64,000 nucleotides of DNA from Megaustenia siamemsis (GCA_032433765.1 JAVIAB010000047.1:13968107-14032106), one strand, 5' to 3'. Counted from the stretch's first letter, positions 32,435 to 43,575 are shown. Notes: generated by a model from the sequence alone, not told the origin. Numbers and translations: made by a program.

Positions 32435-33345
32435 GGACTGTGAATATACAATATCTAAGGGGCACTGTGAATATACAACATCTAAGGGAGCAATGTGAAT
32501 ATACAACATCTAAGGGAGCAATGTGAATATACAACATCTAAGGGGGCACTGTGAATATACAACATCTAAGGGGGCACTGTGAATATACAGGATCTAAGGG
32601 GGCACTGTGAATATACAATATCTAAGGGGGCACGGTGAATATACAAGATCTAAGGGAGCACTGTGAATATACAAGATCTAAGGGAGCACTATCAATATAC
32701 AAGATCTAAGGGTGCACTGTGAATATACATGATCTAAGGGAGCACTGTGAATATACAATGTCTAAGGGAGCACTGTGAATATACAATATCTAAGGGAGCA
32801 CTGTGAATATACAAGATCTAAGGGAGCACTGTGAATTTACAATATCTAAGGCAGCACTGTTAATATACAATATCTAAGGGAGCACTGTGAATATACATGA
32901 TCTAAGGGAGCACTGTGAATATACATGATCTAAGGGAGCACAGTGAATATACATTGTCTAAGGGAGCACTGTGAATATACAATATCTAAGGGAGCACTGT
33001 TAATATACAATATCTAAGGGAGCACTGTGAATATACATCTAAGGGAGCACTGTGAATATACAATATCTAAGGGAGCACTGTTAATATACAACATCTAAGG
33101 GAGCACTGTTAATATACATCTAAGGGAGCACTGTGAATATACAACATCTAAGGGAGCACTGTGAATATACATCTAAGGGAGCACTGTGAATATACATCTA
33201 AGGGAGCACTGTTAATATACAATATCTAAGGGAGCACTGTGAATATACAACATCTAAGGGAGCACTGTGAATATACATCTAAGGGAGCACTGTTAATATA
33301 TAATATCTAAGGGAGCACTGTTAATATACAATATCTAACCCAAAT
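32435..33345. repeat. Minisatellite, 28-bp unit (24-bp variants)
   Basis: About 33 units of CTGTGAATATACAATATCTA plus AGGGAGCA. Variants that lack four bases (ATATACATCTAAGG) appear only towards the right end, a sign of local homogenisation. Confidence 0.95.
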
Positions 33346-33754
33346 ACAATTCATGCTAGACCTGTTGACGTTCTCATTAAGGCAAGCAGGCAATATAAAG
33401 GGACCACTTACAGTAACTCACGCTGGACCAGCTATAATTTTATTTACTACTAGACCCACCACTGGACTCTTCCCACAAGCAAATGAAAGTAAGATATTTC
33501 AAGACTTTTTTGGTTACAAAACTCGATTTATAGAGCCATAACAGACCCACGGTTACCAGTCTGTGCTCTGGGGTTGTACTTCGTTATACAATTGGCGAAC
33601 GGGCATAAATAACGCGGTTGTAGAATATTGTGAGTTAATTCTGTTTGATTGAAGAGGCGTGACGTGACTTTGAATCTACAATCTTATTTAGTTCTTTAAA
33701 TATAGGTTTTATTTCAGTGGTTTACAGTGCCAGTTCTGTTGAGATTGAATGCCT
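33346..33754. other. Unassigned spacer
   Basis: A 62-codon plus-strand frame at 33353-33541 has no recognised domain and I do not call it a gene. Confidence 0.4.
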
Positions 33755-33767
33755 AGTCCTATCAGAA

Positions 33768-34027
33768 GGTAGAAAAAGTAAAGTACCCCCGTCACGCCAA
33801 GTGGCGCATAGGGAATATAGTGTTAGTGACTATACATTTTACAGACCTTCGGCACATGATTTTTGGGGTAATGTGGTCGGTATTACTCCCGTGCCGTTTT
33901 ACTTTCCCAGAAAAAAATCCGGTACCCATTAAAGGCTGGGTGAACCCGGTAGCCGTCGGTTGGGATCGAACCCTACCTCTTGTCCTTTGTAGTGCAGTTC
34001 ACTAACCACTGAGCTATCGCGGCCCCC
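33768..34027 (-). mobile_element. SINE1, full length, TSD
   Basis: A minus-strand SINE1 with complete head (GAGCTATCGCGGCCCC at the right edge) and tail. Flanks are AGTCCTATCAGAA (33755-33767) and AGTCATATCAGAA (34028-34040), a 13-bp target-site duplication with one mismatch. The head's acceptor stem is slightly degraded. Confidence 0.92.
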
Positions 34028-34169
34028 AGTCATATCAGAAAGGGATCATAATAAGTTCGTCTTATGTTACGGTAAAGTGCATCGAATCTTAAGCAATTGT
34101 ATTTAGAAAAGGACAGTTTTGTGTAGACTGGTAAAACTTGCCAGCATTACAATACTATAAGCTGTGTCT

Positions 34170-35300
34170 TCTTATTTCCTTCCTTTTTTGCCTTTCAGTA
34201 TTGAGGGGAGAAATACCTTGGGAGTCTTTTGCTCTTCTGTAAGCCTCTCCAGCTGTTATGTTTCCTAGTGTTTCTAATATTCCATCAATCCATCTTTTGC
34301 TCTTCTGTGGGCTTCTCCAGCTGTTATGTTTCCTAGTGTTTATAATATTCCATCAATTCATCTTTTGTTCTTTTGTAGGCCTCTCTAGCGGTTATGTTTC
34401 CTAGTGTTTCTAATATTCCATCAATCCATCTTTTTCTCCTCTGTAGGCCTCTCCAGCGGTTATGTTTCCTAGTGTTTCTAATATTCCATCAATCCATCTT
34501 TTACTCTTCTGTAAGCCTCTCAGGCTGTTATGTTACCTAGTGTTTCTAATATTCCATCAATCCATCTTTTGCTCAACTGTAAGCCTCTCCAGATGTTATG
34601 TTTCCTAGTGTTTCTAATATTCCATCAATCCATCTTTTGCTGTTTTGTAGGCATCTCCAGCTGTTATGTTTCCTAGTCTTTCTAATATTCCATCAATCTA
34701 TCTTTTGCTCTTCTGTAAGCCTCTCCAGCTGTTATGTTTCCTAGTGTTTCTAATATTCCATTAATCCATCTTTTGCTCTTTTGTAGGCATCTCCAGCTGT
34801 TATGTTTCCTAGTGTTTCTAATATTCCATTAATCCATCTTTTGCTCTTTTGTAGGCATCTCCAGCTGTTATGTTTCCTAGTGTTTCTAATATTCCATTAA
34901 TCCATACTTTTCTTTGTCGGTCCTCGGGTCTGGAATTCTCGCAAAGTTTATTCAATGCTGTTGTGTTTTGAAATTTCTGCCCTATCAAATTGCCAAACAA
35001 TTTTATCTCTTGTTTTTTTTATGTTTTCTATGGCGGGAATTTTTCCTAGTTTTTTTTTCTCAGTTCTTCATTTCTGATCTATCTCTCAGGCTGTTTCCTG
35101 TCATTCATCTAACACATTCTATCTCGGTAGTGTTTATTCATTTTTTAAAAATTGTTCTTGAGTCCAGAGTCCAGGCTTGGAAATGAGAATGAGGATTTCC
35201 TTGTTGGAGAGTTGTGGTGATATCAGTCCGATGATTGGGCACATTTTCTAGCTTCTTGAGTCTGTTTCTGCTGCTTGTGAACTGTCTTTAGGCACAAGAC
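34170..35300 (-). mobile_element. LINE (RTE/CR1-like) 3' part, copy C
   Basis: The minus strand at 35000-34900 encodes DRQRKVWINGILETLGNITA and KRAKDGLM, matching the tail of copy B. Upstream sequence to 35300 corresponds to the thumb region of copy A. The coding end is interrupted by ten tandem 68-bp repeats of its own sequence (34255-34905). The 3' end near 34170 keeps the conserved CTGAAAGGCA-type UTR. Confidence 0.85.
34255..34905 (-). repeat. 68-bp tandem repeat, about 10 copies, inside LINE copy C
   Basis: Each unit contains GTTATGTTTCCTAGTGTTTC, TAATATTCCATCAATCCATC and TTTTGCTCTTCTG. Copies A, B and D have this sequence once, so the array arose here from LINE coding sequence. The unit is not a multiple of three and destroys the reading frame. 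Confidence 0.95.
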
Positions 35301-35439
35301 TTCCTAGACTGGATTAAATAGCGGTCTATCCAGCTCGAAAAACAGAAGGTCCCATCTGCGTGTGTTAAATAACTCTAGGCAGTTAAAAGTCGAAGTCGAC
35401 TAAAAATGGCCGATACCCGGGCAAACTTTTTTTTTAACG

Positions 35440-36150
35440 GAAATTTATTCATGTCGACCTATGGAAGCTGATCATGGACAGTAGACAATCAAATGAAAAG
35501 ACGATTAGAGGCTATATATATATATGGGATTTCTCAGAAAAATGCTGAAAGTTCCCTGACAGTAAAAAAGACCAACCGGGACATTCTCAAAGATATCAAC
35601 ACAAAAAGGCGCTAAAAAAAAAAACAAAGCAAAAAAACAGAAAACAATCAACATTTTTCGGGCACATCATGAGAAGAGGAAAGCTGGAATCTTTGGTTAC
35701 AACTGGCAAAATAGAGGGAAAGATAAACTGCGAACGACAAAGAGAGAACATACTAGACAGTCTAGTGTAATGACATGGAATACTGAGCAACAGAATTAAT
35801 ACGATGCACTGTGGATAGAAGGGAGCCGCGGTAGCTCAGTGGTTAGTGAACTGGGCTACAAAGGACAAAAGGTAGGGTTCGATCCCAACCGACGGCTCCG
35901 GCTTCACCCAGCCTTTAATGGGTACCGGATTTTTTTCTGGGAAAGTAAAGCGGCACGGGTGTAATACCGACCACATTACCCCAAAATTCATGTGCCGAAG
36001 GTCTGTAAAATTTATGGTCACTAACACCATATTCCCTGTACGCCACTTGGCGTGAGGAGGGTACTTTACTTTTACTTTTATGTTTTACTGTGGATAGAAG
36101 ATTGTGGAAGGACCTGATTGTCGACACAAACCGGTATGGCACACGATGAT
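35440..36150 (+). mobile_element. RTE-like LINE 3' end interrupted by SINE1
   Basis: Stop-riddled RT C-terminus: motifs like QMKRRLEA and FLRKMLKVP in shifted frames, then IFRAHHEKRK-like sequence and a 3' UTR matching 31900-31985. The UTR is split at 35820 by a SINE1 copy and resumes at 36100 (GATTGTGGAAGGACCTGATT, CCGGTATGGCACACGATGAT). Confidence 0.83.
35821..36086 (+). mobile_element. SINE1, full length, 13-bp TSD, nested in an RTE copy
   Basis: A 266-bp SINE1: head GGGAGCCGCGGTAGCTCAGT, B box GGGTTCGATCCC, complete body and the tail GTACTTTACTTTTACTTTT. It is flanked by the perfect direct repeat ACTGTGGATAGAA (35808-35820 and 36087-36099), which is single in the uninterrupted RTE 3' UTR at about 31917-31930. 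Confidence 0.97.
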
Positions 36151-36159
36151 GGTCCATCT

Positions 36160-36514
36160 TGAAGACATAGGAGTCGTACATAAAAGTGTAAACATCACAC
36201 TCAGTCATCGCAGCTTCCCTTGTGGTGGCCTTGTATTATGAGCCTTCATACCGTATGCTTGGTCGTGCTGTTCTCTTGCCTTGTTGTTCATTCATTAATA
36301 TTAATAACGCAGGTTGCCAAAGTTCTGTGAGTTTCATGTTTGTTGATGAGACCTGTACAAGCCCTGAGTATCTACAACACGAATGTGTATCTATGTGTTT
36401 TGTTTTTGAGAGGGAAATCTTTGGATCAAACCGATCAATCTTTTACAAAACTAATCGTGCCTGTCACCAGACCTGAAACCTAGACTCAAGAACAACAACA
36501 AGAATAACCACTAC
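36160..36514. other. Unassigned spacer
   Basis: An 84-codon plus-strand frame (36222-36476) has no recognised domain. Nothing else seen. Confidence 0.4.
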
Positions 36515-37090
36515 CCAAATGAAATATGTTAACTGAATGACAGGAAACAGCCTGATGGATGCGATCGGGAATGAAGAAGTGAGAAAAAGGATAGGAAAAT
36601 ATCTCACCACTGAAAACATGAAAAACAAAACGTTTAGCCACGCTTAAGACAGAAAAATTAAAACACAACAAGCCTTTAATAAACGTTACAAGAACACCAG
36701 ACTCAAGTGACGACCACGAAAAGGATTGTTTGGAATATTTGAAACAAAAGAGCCGCGATAGCTCAGTGGTTAGTCAACTGGACTACAAAGGACTAGAGGT
36801 AGGGTTCGATCCTGATCGACGGTTTCCGGGTTCACCCAGCCTTAAATGGGTACCGGATTTTTTCTGGGAAAGTAAAGCGGCACGGGCGTAATACCGACCA
36901 CATTACCCCAAAAGTCACGTGCCGAAGGTCTAAAAAAATTATGGTTACTAACACCATATTTCCTATACGCCACTTGGCGTGACGGGGCACCTTACTAACT
37001 TTATTAAAACATAACTAGGAAACATAACAGCAGCTAAGGCCAAAAGTAGAGTAAAAGACACGCAAACTATATCTCCCCTGGACGCTGAAA
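36515..37090 (+). mobile_element. LINE (RTE/CR1-like) 3' end, copy E, split by SINE1
   Basis: The plus strand carries the same tail as copy B with many stops: ATGACAGGAAACAGCCTGA, then a GACCACGAAAAGGATTG-type GRPRKRW region and TTGGAATATTTGAAAC. It resumes after the SINE with ACTAGGAAACATAACAGCAG and ends CTGGACGCTGAAAAGCA near 37090. Confidence 0.82.
36751..37000 (+). mobile_element. SINE1, nested in LINE copy E
   Basis: Head GAGCCGCGATAGCTCAGTGG with B box GGGTTCGATCC, full body and a decayed tail (GGGGCACCTTACTAAC). No clean target-site duplication is visible, which together with the damaged tail suggests an older insertion than the copy at 35821. Confidence 0.88.
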
Positions 37091-37149
37091 AGCAAATGAC
37101 GTAGAGAAAAAGAAACATATTTTCTTTATCAGTTTTCACATTAGACTCA

Positions 37150-37415
37150 ATAACAATTAGAAATGTAACTATCACTGAGATGAAAAGTGCCAGACGCGTG
37201 ACCGGAAACAGGCTGAGAAATAAGATCAGAAATGAAGAATTAGGAAAAGCTCTACAGGCAATGCCTGTAACTTCAATACATCAAATGGTGTGGGTTTGTG
37301 ATAAGACGGAAGGAACAAAGCTTGTCACGAGCCATCTAGAAACACTTTGACACTACTAGGCCAAGGTTGACCTCAAAAGGAATTGATGGAAAGTTAGAGA
37401 CGCCAGGAAATGTAG
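37150..37415 (+). mobile_element. LINE (RTE/CR1-like) tail fragment, copy F
   Basis: GTGACCGGAAACAGGCTGAG and AATAAGATCAGAAATGAAGA match the thumb region of copies A and E. CTCAAAAGGAATTGATGGAA corresponds to the RKRWIDG segment. Heavily decayed. Confidence 0.7.
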
Positions 37416-37644
37416 CAGCATACTAGGGTATCAGGCGAGTTGGGGACCACTCAGTAAATCTTGCCTTCCTCTCTGACAGATTTATGGGGAAAAACAAATG
37501 ATATTAATAAGAAGAATCTAATTAATCTGCAGTAAAAATGAACATAATTCATACAACATCATTGCTGCCTTTATTAACATGGCAAAAAAATTGTCACTTT
37601 ATTATCAACAATCTTCCATAAATCATTCAGCGATGACTCTTTTT

Positions 37645-37712
37645 GTGGCATTCTGTCACATTCTGTCACATTCTGTCACATTCTGTCACATTCTGTCACA
37701 TTCTGTCTCATT
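37645..37712. repeat. 11-bp tandem repeat (CATTCTGTCAC)
   Basis: Six consecutive copies. Non-coding. Confidence 0.93.
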
Positions 37713-37969
37713 GTTCAGTCAGCTTTTTTTAAAAAGTTTAAGCCACAGACAATCTGTCAGATTTGTTCAATCTGTCAAAAAATAAAATTAAGCCAAGGGC
37801 TATCGCCAGTACTCTGGAGTTCGCGCTTTGTGCTGAGATGGTTCTGTATTACCGGACAAGAGATCGGAATGTTAATGCAGATTGTTCGAGTACAGAGGTG
37901 ATCTTAATCCTCCTCGCGTCGCTAGACGTCGTATGGAGCTCATTGTGTTTTTCGCCATCCATCCATATT

Positions 37970-38410
37970 CTTGGCAAGATGTCCCATCTTATATAATGAG
38001 TCTATGCCTGCTAGCTTTGCTTCTCTTATAAGTGTTCTTTTAAGAATCTCTATGGGTCTTTCTCTTTTTCTGTATCCTGATGTTTTCAATAGAAGGGTCT
38101 GTTTTTAGAATTCTCTTGTCTCTTCTCAGACAATGTTTGACATATGTCCAACTTCTTTTCCTAATTGTACATATTGTCTTTGGTTGCATGACCATTTCTT
38201 TTATATCTGTATTAACCTTGTATTGATTCCATTGTACACAAAGTATTCTTCTTAGGCATTTGTATTTAAAAAAAAACCGGTTACTTTCCTCTCATTCTCT
38301 TTTGTTATTGTCCAGCTTTTACATACGTAGGTAAGGGTTGATAACACGTTTGAGCTGAATATTCTAAGTTTAGTTTTCTTGCTTAGTAGTTTTGATTTCC
38401 ACATTTTGTC
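37970..38410 (-). mobile_element. LINE RT C-terminal fragment, another lineage
   Basis: Minus-strand frames show VLSTLTYVCKSWTITKENER followed, across frameshifts, by RKRERPIEILKRTLIREAKLAG and KMGHLAKN. This matches the YGxETWTIT...RGRPxETWxRTxxRE order of a LINE C-terminus distinct from copies A-G. Decayed. Confidence 0.75.
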
Positions 38411-38659
38411 CAGATTTTTACAAATTCGCTGCTGCTATTGCTGTCCTGATTCTGCAGCGGAGCTCTTAGTCGCTAAACCCGTCTCTCCTTTGTAATAGAA
38501 GTGCCAATATTTCTTTCTTTCTTTGTGCCCTTCTATTTTTTCATTGACCACTGCATTATGCTCAAAAGTGTTCAGATCCGCCTCACGGGTGCCAATTCTT
38601 ATCCAACCGGTGAGTCGTAGTTTGAACAACAATGATAGTTCCTGTTTTCCGCTAGTTAT

Positions 38660-39000
38660 CATCATCATGTGACATTTGCGATTCCAAGCTCGGCTATTAT
38701 GGGGCGATATTTGCTAACTCTTGCTCTAATGGCTGACATGAGTTCTTCATCCCACTCTAGATGTTGTCAATACACTTTAATTTCTCTCTGAAAGTGTATG
38801 ATTTGCCCTGTATTTTACACATTTTTCATTTAACAAAAACTATATTGTGTTTAATATTTCCTTATTTATTTTCAGCAATTTCAAATTTTCATTTTCCCCA
38901 ATGTTTTCAGCTTTGATTTTTATTTTTTATCCACGTTTCGATACCATACACGACTAATGAGTAAGTTTTATACTTTCTTCCTCTCATATTGTATTTGCTT
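38660..39000 (-). mobile_element. RTE-like LINE 3' end with (TGA)n tail
   Basis: The minus strand has LVVYGIETWIKN at about 38985-38920, then stops, then an open segment LEWDEELMSAIRARVSKYRP through IIAELGIANVT ending at TGATGATGATAA. A trinucleotide tail directly after the stop fits an RTE 3' end. I do not recognise the C-terminal segment from a characterised element. Confidence 0.55.
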
Positions 39001-39284
39001 TCATTTGAGTAAGCGTTTCATATTGTTGAGAGATTACAAACTATTTTAAACCGAAGTCTGGGTGATGTATTTTTTTTTAGATGTAAGCGCTGAATATCTT
39101 TCTTCTTTTGTCCACTAGCTGTTGCATGGAAGCGAAGCAGGAAAAAGAAAGAACAAATACAATAATATAATAAAGTCTTTTTGTCATTTCATTTAACTCT
39201 TTCTGTACGGAAGCTTTTTATCAATGCAATGGAAGAGATTTCAGAGACAAAATGTTTCATGGTTTTAAGAATCAATCTACATAT

Positions 39285-39660
39285 TTATATTTCTCTAACA
39301 TATAACATATTATATATGAAGTTTTAGATAATTGAACAAGGTATTAGATTTCACCAATACCAAGATGATACAAGACATGTAAATAGAATATGGTTTTATG
39401 ACGGTTCACACTAATCAAATTGAGAGTGACGCAACGTACGTGGCCGAAATCGACTTGATGCACCGTGCGTCGAAACGTACGGGGAAAAAAAATTAAGAAC
39501 CAATCTAGAAATGTATATTTATCTAACATACAACATATTGTATATGCATTTTTAGATAATTGAACAAGGTATTCAATTTTACCAAAAACCAAGATGATAC
39601 AAGACATATAAAAATAATATGGTTCGATGACGGCTAACAAGAATAAAATTGAAAGTTCTT
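39285..39660. repeat. Direct duplication, about 227-bp spacing
   Basis: TAGATAATTGAACAAGGTAT and CAAGATGATACAAGACAT occur at about 39327 and 39554 with similar flanks (ATTTATCTAACATACAACAT). The block lies at the 3' side of the minus-strand RTE copy and is falsely fused to its reading frame. Confidence 0.8.
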
Positions 39661-40740
39661 TGAGAACTTTCTCATTGGTCTTTTTAGCTGTCCAGGGAAC
39701 TTTCAACATTCTTCTGAGAAATCCCATCTCTGTGGCCTCTAATCGTCTTTTCATTTGTTTGTCTATTGTCCATGATTCGCTTCCATAGGTCAGAATTGGT
39801 TCTATATAGCATCGATGAACTCTCTTTCTCATTTCTATTGACATAGATTTGTTGCATAAGATATTTTTCATTTTCTGAAATGCTATTTTGGCCTGAGCTA
39901 TTCTGCTTTTTATTTCTGTGGTGCATCTCCCATCTGATGTAATTATTGTGCCCAAGTATTTGAAACGTTGCACTTGTTTCAGATTTGTCTCGTTTATTTT
40001 TATGCTGCATGATGGTGATGATTGTTTCTTCGATATAACCATTACTTCTGTTTTCTTACTAATCAGACTGAGACCTTTCTTGTTGCTTTCTTTTACTATT
40101 ATGTCTATCATTTCTTGTAGCTCATTCTCTGTCTCTGCTATTAAGACTGTGTCATTCGCATATCGTGAATTATTTATGTTGTGACCCTTGACATCAATTC
40201 CTTTTTTGTCTACTATTGATCTCATAATATGTTCACTGTAACGTGAAAACAAATCAGGCGACAGACACAGCCTTGTCTGACTCATTGTTTTATAAATTGA
40301 AATTGTCCTGTTTGGTTGTTAATTCGTATAGCTGCTGTTTGTTGCCAGTACATGTTTTCTTATGATTCACAGATCCTTGCCAACAATGTTTAATTTCTCC
40401 AGCATATTGATTATTTCCACATGCTTTATTTTGTCAAATGCTTTCGTGTAGTCTATAAAGCACATATATAGATCTTTCTTTACCTCTATAGATCTTTCTA
40501 TCAATGTTCTTATATTGCATTATTGGTGCCTTTTCCTTCCACAAATCCACATTGTTCCTCACTTATTTCTGGTTTTATTTTGTTCCTTACACGTCTCATG
40601 ATGATTCTTTATTTTAGTCATATGGCTCATGAGACTAATAGTGCGATGGTCTTCACAATCAGTGGCGCCTGACTTCTTCGGTATGTCTACAAAGATAGAT
40701 TTTAGTAGATCTTCAGGTATGTCCAGTGTTATATATGTCA
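39660..40740 (-). mobile_element. RTE-like LINE with RT palm and thumb
   Basis: The minus-strand RT segment begins at about 40735 (LLKSIFVDIPKKSGATDCED, HRTISLMSH). Across frame breaks it gives a VRQGCVLSPDLFSRYSE-like motif B (the frame start reads MSQTRLCLSPDLFSRYSE), motif C as SRYANDTVLIAE, KTEVMVISK, QRFKYLGTIITSDGR, YGSESWTIDKQMKRRLEATE and RRMLKVPWTAKKTNEKVLKE. Motif C should read YADD; the first catalytic Asp is changed to Asn. The open frame runs on to 39344, but the last 100 residues belong to the unrelated 227-bp duplication. Confidence 0.9.
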
Positions 40741-40779
40741 TTGAGTAGTTTTGTTATGACGTATACTCCCAAGATGTAG

Positions 40780-40885
40780 TGTCGTTTTTATGAGAGTCTG
40801 TACGCTGTTAAGATACAAACGTTTTAGCTCTTCTTGTACGTGTCTTTTATTCCGTCAGCCCATCTTTTTCTTAGTCTCCCTCTAG
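40780..40885 (-). mobile_element. LINE C-terminal fragment
   Basis: The minus strand reads RARGRLRKRWADGIKDTYKK, a GRPRKRWxDGI-type tail similar to 60168-60280. Only about 100 bp are recognisable. Confidence 0.6.
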
Positions 40886-40989
40886 CTCTATGTTATTATT
40901 TTATTACACAGAAAGCCCTTGATGTTGATTGGTCTTGTTTCATTATTATCAAATGCTGTAATATATTGAAAGAGATCATCATGAAGTAC

Positions 40990-41580
40990 CGAGCTTGCTG
41001 GCGTAGGTGATATGTCTCTCCACAATCTTCAATCTCGACAGTTATTTATCATTTCTGCTGTTGTTAAGCTTCTGCCAAACCATTCTCTTAAGCCGTCTGG
41101 TATATTTTTCTTTTTCGCTTTCCTCTATCTCTTCGTCCCTCAATTTTCCAAGTTGTTACAATATATTCCAGTTGTTCTCTTCTCATTACATTGCCAAAAA
41201 ATTATGATTGTTTCTTCGAAATATTGGAATTAGCTCTCTTTTTGCTTTGGCCTCTTTCACAACGTTTTCATTACTTTTCTTAGATGTCCATGGTATTCTC
41301 AACATTCTTCTGTGAAACCACATTTCTACAGACTACAGCGATTTTCTTGTCTGTTGTCATAATGTCCATAATTCACATCCATATGTTAAGACTGACTCTA
41401 CATAAGATTTAAGAATTCTTTTTCTTGTTTCTATTTGTCCAAAATGGATTGCATAGTTATATTCCTCATTTTTTGGAAAGTTGCTTTTGCCTGAGCCATT
41501 CTTTATCTCACCTCTGTTGTACATCTTCCGTCTACAGATGTGAATAACATCATAAAAAAACCACGGATCCATTTTTCCTA
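40990..41580 (-). mobile_element. RTE-like LINE 3' half
   Basis: Minus-strand frames include RKMYNRGEIKNGSGKSNFPK, ETRKRILKSYVESVLTYGCE and LWTL. After stops, a KKQS-FFGNVMRREQLEYIV region follows. This is close to the plus-strand copy at 61740-62215 (RREQLEYVVTTGK). Confidence 0.83.
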
Positions 41581-42115
41581 TTTTGGAAAATTACCACCGG
41601 CTCTAGTGGGCTTTGAACCATGGTCCTTCAAGCCGAGAGGCTGACGTCATAGCTTTAGATATGCATTTCTCCTCTCTATTAATACGCTAATTTAACTCTT
41701 TGAGAGCAAGGAATATCTAATTTTCTAAGTCGTACACGCGGTTGAGAAATCACAAACAAATATAAACCCCTGGAACAAAATGGATTAACTCATGCCAGAA
41801 TTCTCCAAAACTAGGAGCCAGAATTTGTCACGCGAACTTTGGCTTCAACTAATGCATCCAATAAATCCACATTGCCAGATTTCTATTCGATCATTAGTCA
41901 AACCAGGACAAGTCTAAACAAGTTGGCGTGGACAGACAGAAGACGTGGCCGAACAAGAAAATAATCAGCGCCAAAAAAAAAAAAAATAAAAATAACTGAA
42001 TTTAGAACTTTGAGTGCTAAATAGAAAGGCATGTTAAACATGAAGCAGAATAGCGTCCAATATTTTTTGTATTGAAATGAATTCGAGTAATTAGCTTCAT
42101 CTTTACGTTCTCGTA
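41581..42115. other. Unassigned spacer with possible tRNA-like stretch
   Basis: On the minus strand 41587-41653 reads GCTATGACGTCAGCCTCTCG then GGTTCAAAGCCCACTAG, which resembles an A/B-box head, but no body is recognised. An ATT trinucleotide run sits at 42118-42150. Confidence 0.35.
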
Positions 42116-42117
42116 TA

Positions 42118-42154
<37 letters not shown>

Positions 42155-42159
42155 CTTCT

Positions 42160-42600
42160 TTCTTTCTTCATTTGCTTTCTAGCGTGGAGGGGTGATATCG
42201 TTTGGGTTCTATTTCTCTGCTGTTGGCCTCTTCTGCTGCTATGTTTCTAGTGTTTCTACTATTCCATTAATTTAAATTGTGCGTGGTCGGTTCTTGGGTC
42301 TGCTGTTCTCGTAATGTTAATAAAAAATGTTCAATGCGTTACGTTCTGATTTTTCTGCTTTATCACGTGACCAAACCATGTTATTTGTTTTTTATTTATG
42401 TGTTCAATAGCAGGAAGTGTTCCTAGCTTTTTTCACGATTCTTCATTTTGATATTATCTCACCGGCTATTTCCTACCATTCGTCTGATACATTTCACACC
42501 GCTAGTGATTATTTTTCTTACTCTTGGGAGTGTAGAGTAAGGGTGTTGCACTGGCAGCACAACGCTGGGGTGAAAATTGTGCTGTATAGTCCCCGTACAT
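42160..42600 (-). mobile_element. LINE (RTE/CR1-like) 3' end, copy D
   Basis: Collinear with 6290-6720 and 23930-24400: TTTCTAGCGTGGAGGGGTGA (UTR), TTCTACTATTCCATTAAT, CACGTGACCAAACCATGTTA, GTTCCTAGCTTTTTTCACG and TGCACTGGCAGCACAACGC. Minus-strand coding is broken by several stops. Confidence 0.83.
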
Positions 42601-42603
42601 AAG

Positions 42604-43195
42604 TCTGTATCTCTATGTGTCTTTGTTTCTATGTGTCTATGTGCGTCTATATGCATGTGTGTCTGTGTTATACAATGTGTCTGTGTTTCTATGTGTGTCT
42701 GGATGTCTATGTGTCTGTGTGTCTATGTGCTTGTATGTCTATGTTACTGTCTGTGTCTATGTGTCCTTGTGTCTGTGTGTTTATGTTTTAATATGCATGT
42801 GTGTCTATGCGAGTGTGTGTCTGCGTGTCTGTATGTCGATGTGTCTATGTGTATGTGTGTCTATGTTTATGTGTCTGTATGTCTGCGTGTCTATGTGTCT
42901 GTGTCTCCGTGTCTGCTTGGCTATGTGATGTGTCTATGTTTCTGTGTGTCTATTTGTCTGTGTGTATATGTGTATATGTGTATATGTGTCTATGTGCCTG
43001 CGTGTCTATGTGTTTATGTGTCTATGTGTCTATTTGTCTATGTGCCTATTTGTCTGTGAGTCTATGTGTCTGTGTGTCTATGTTTCTATGTGTCTATGCG
43101 TCACGTGCCTATTTGTCTGTGAGTCTATGTGTCTGTGTGTCTATGTTTCTATGTGTCTATGCGTCTGTGTATCTTTGTGTCTCGATGTTTTATAC
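42604..43195. repeat. TGTGTCTATG-type simple-sequence array
   Basis: About 590 bp of irregular 8-12-bp motifs (TGTGTCTATG, TGTGTGTCTGCG). Three overlapping plus-strand frames of 100-160 codons, all Cys/Val/Ser/Met, are artefacts. Confidence 0.95.
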
Positions 43196-43424
43196 GTCAA
43201 ACGTCGGCCACTGTTAGACATAAATGAATCCAGTGAGGCGCTTCCGAGTGATTGCACGTGGACGAGGGCTCTTGATTGCTGGTCTCAGTGATTCGAGGAG
43301 AACTGGAGTAACTATTTATGGGATGCCACCGATTTGCTATGATGCTGACCACAAACATAGAACACTCATACAAGCACACACATACACATAGTTAATAAAA
43401 ATAGATAACTTAACCATGCACAAG

Positions 43425-43575
43425 AATGCATGGAAAAGGAAGAAGAGGAAGACCTAGAAGACGATGGATAGATGCAGTGACAGAGACATGTAACAACAAA
43501 GGAAAATCACTAATTCAGACAGTTCGAGCAGCTCAAGAATGACAAATGATATAAACCACGACACCTTTTAGGTAT
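43425..43575 (+). mobile_element. LINE C-terminal fragment
   Basis: Plus strand reads HGKGRRGRPRRRWIDAVTET then GKSLIQTVRAAQE, a GRPRRRWID tail. Followed by an A-rich AAAGTAGAAGAAAAAAGAAG 3' end. Confidence 0.7.

Noticed and set aside
39344..39655. C-terminal 100-residue extension of the RTE reverse transcriptase
   Set aside because: The sequence belongs to a direct duplication with about 227-bp spacing and has no similarity to RT C-termini.
42577..43291. Three Cys-rich plus-strand frames of 100-160 codons that could look like secreted cysteine-rich peptides
   Set aside because: They are translations of TGTGTCTATG simple sequence; Cys comes from TGT triplets with no conserved spacing.
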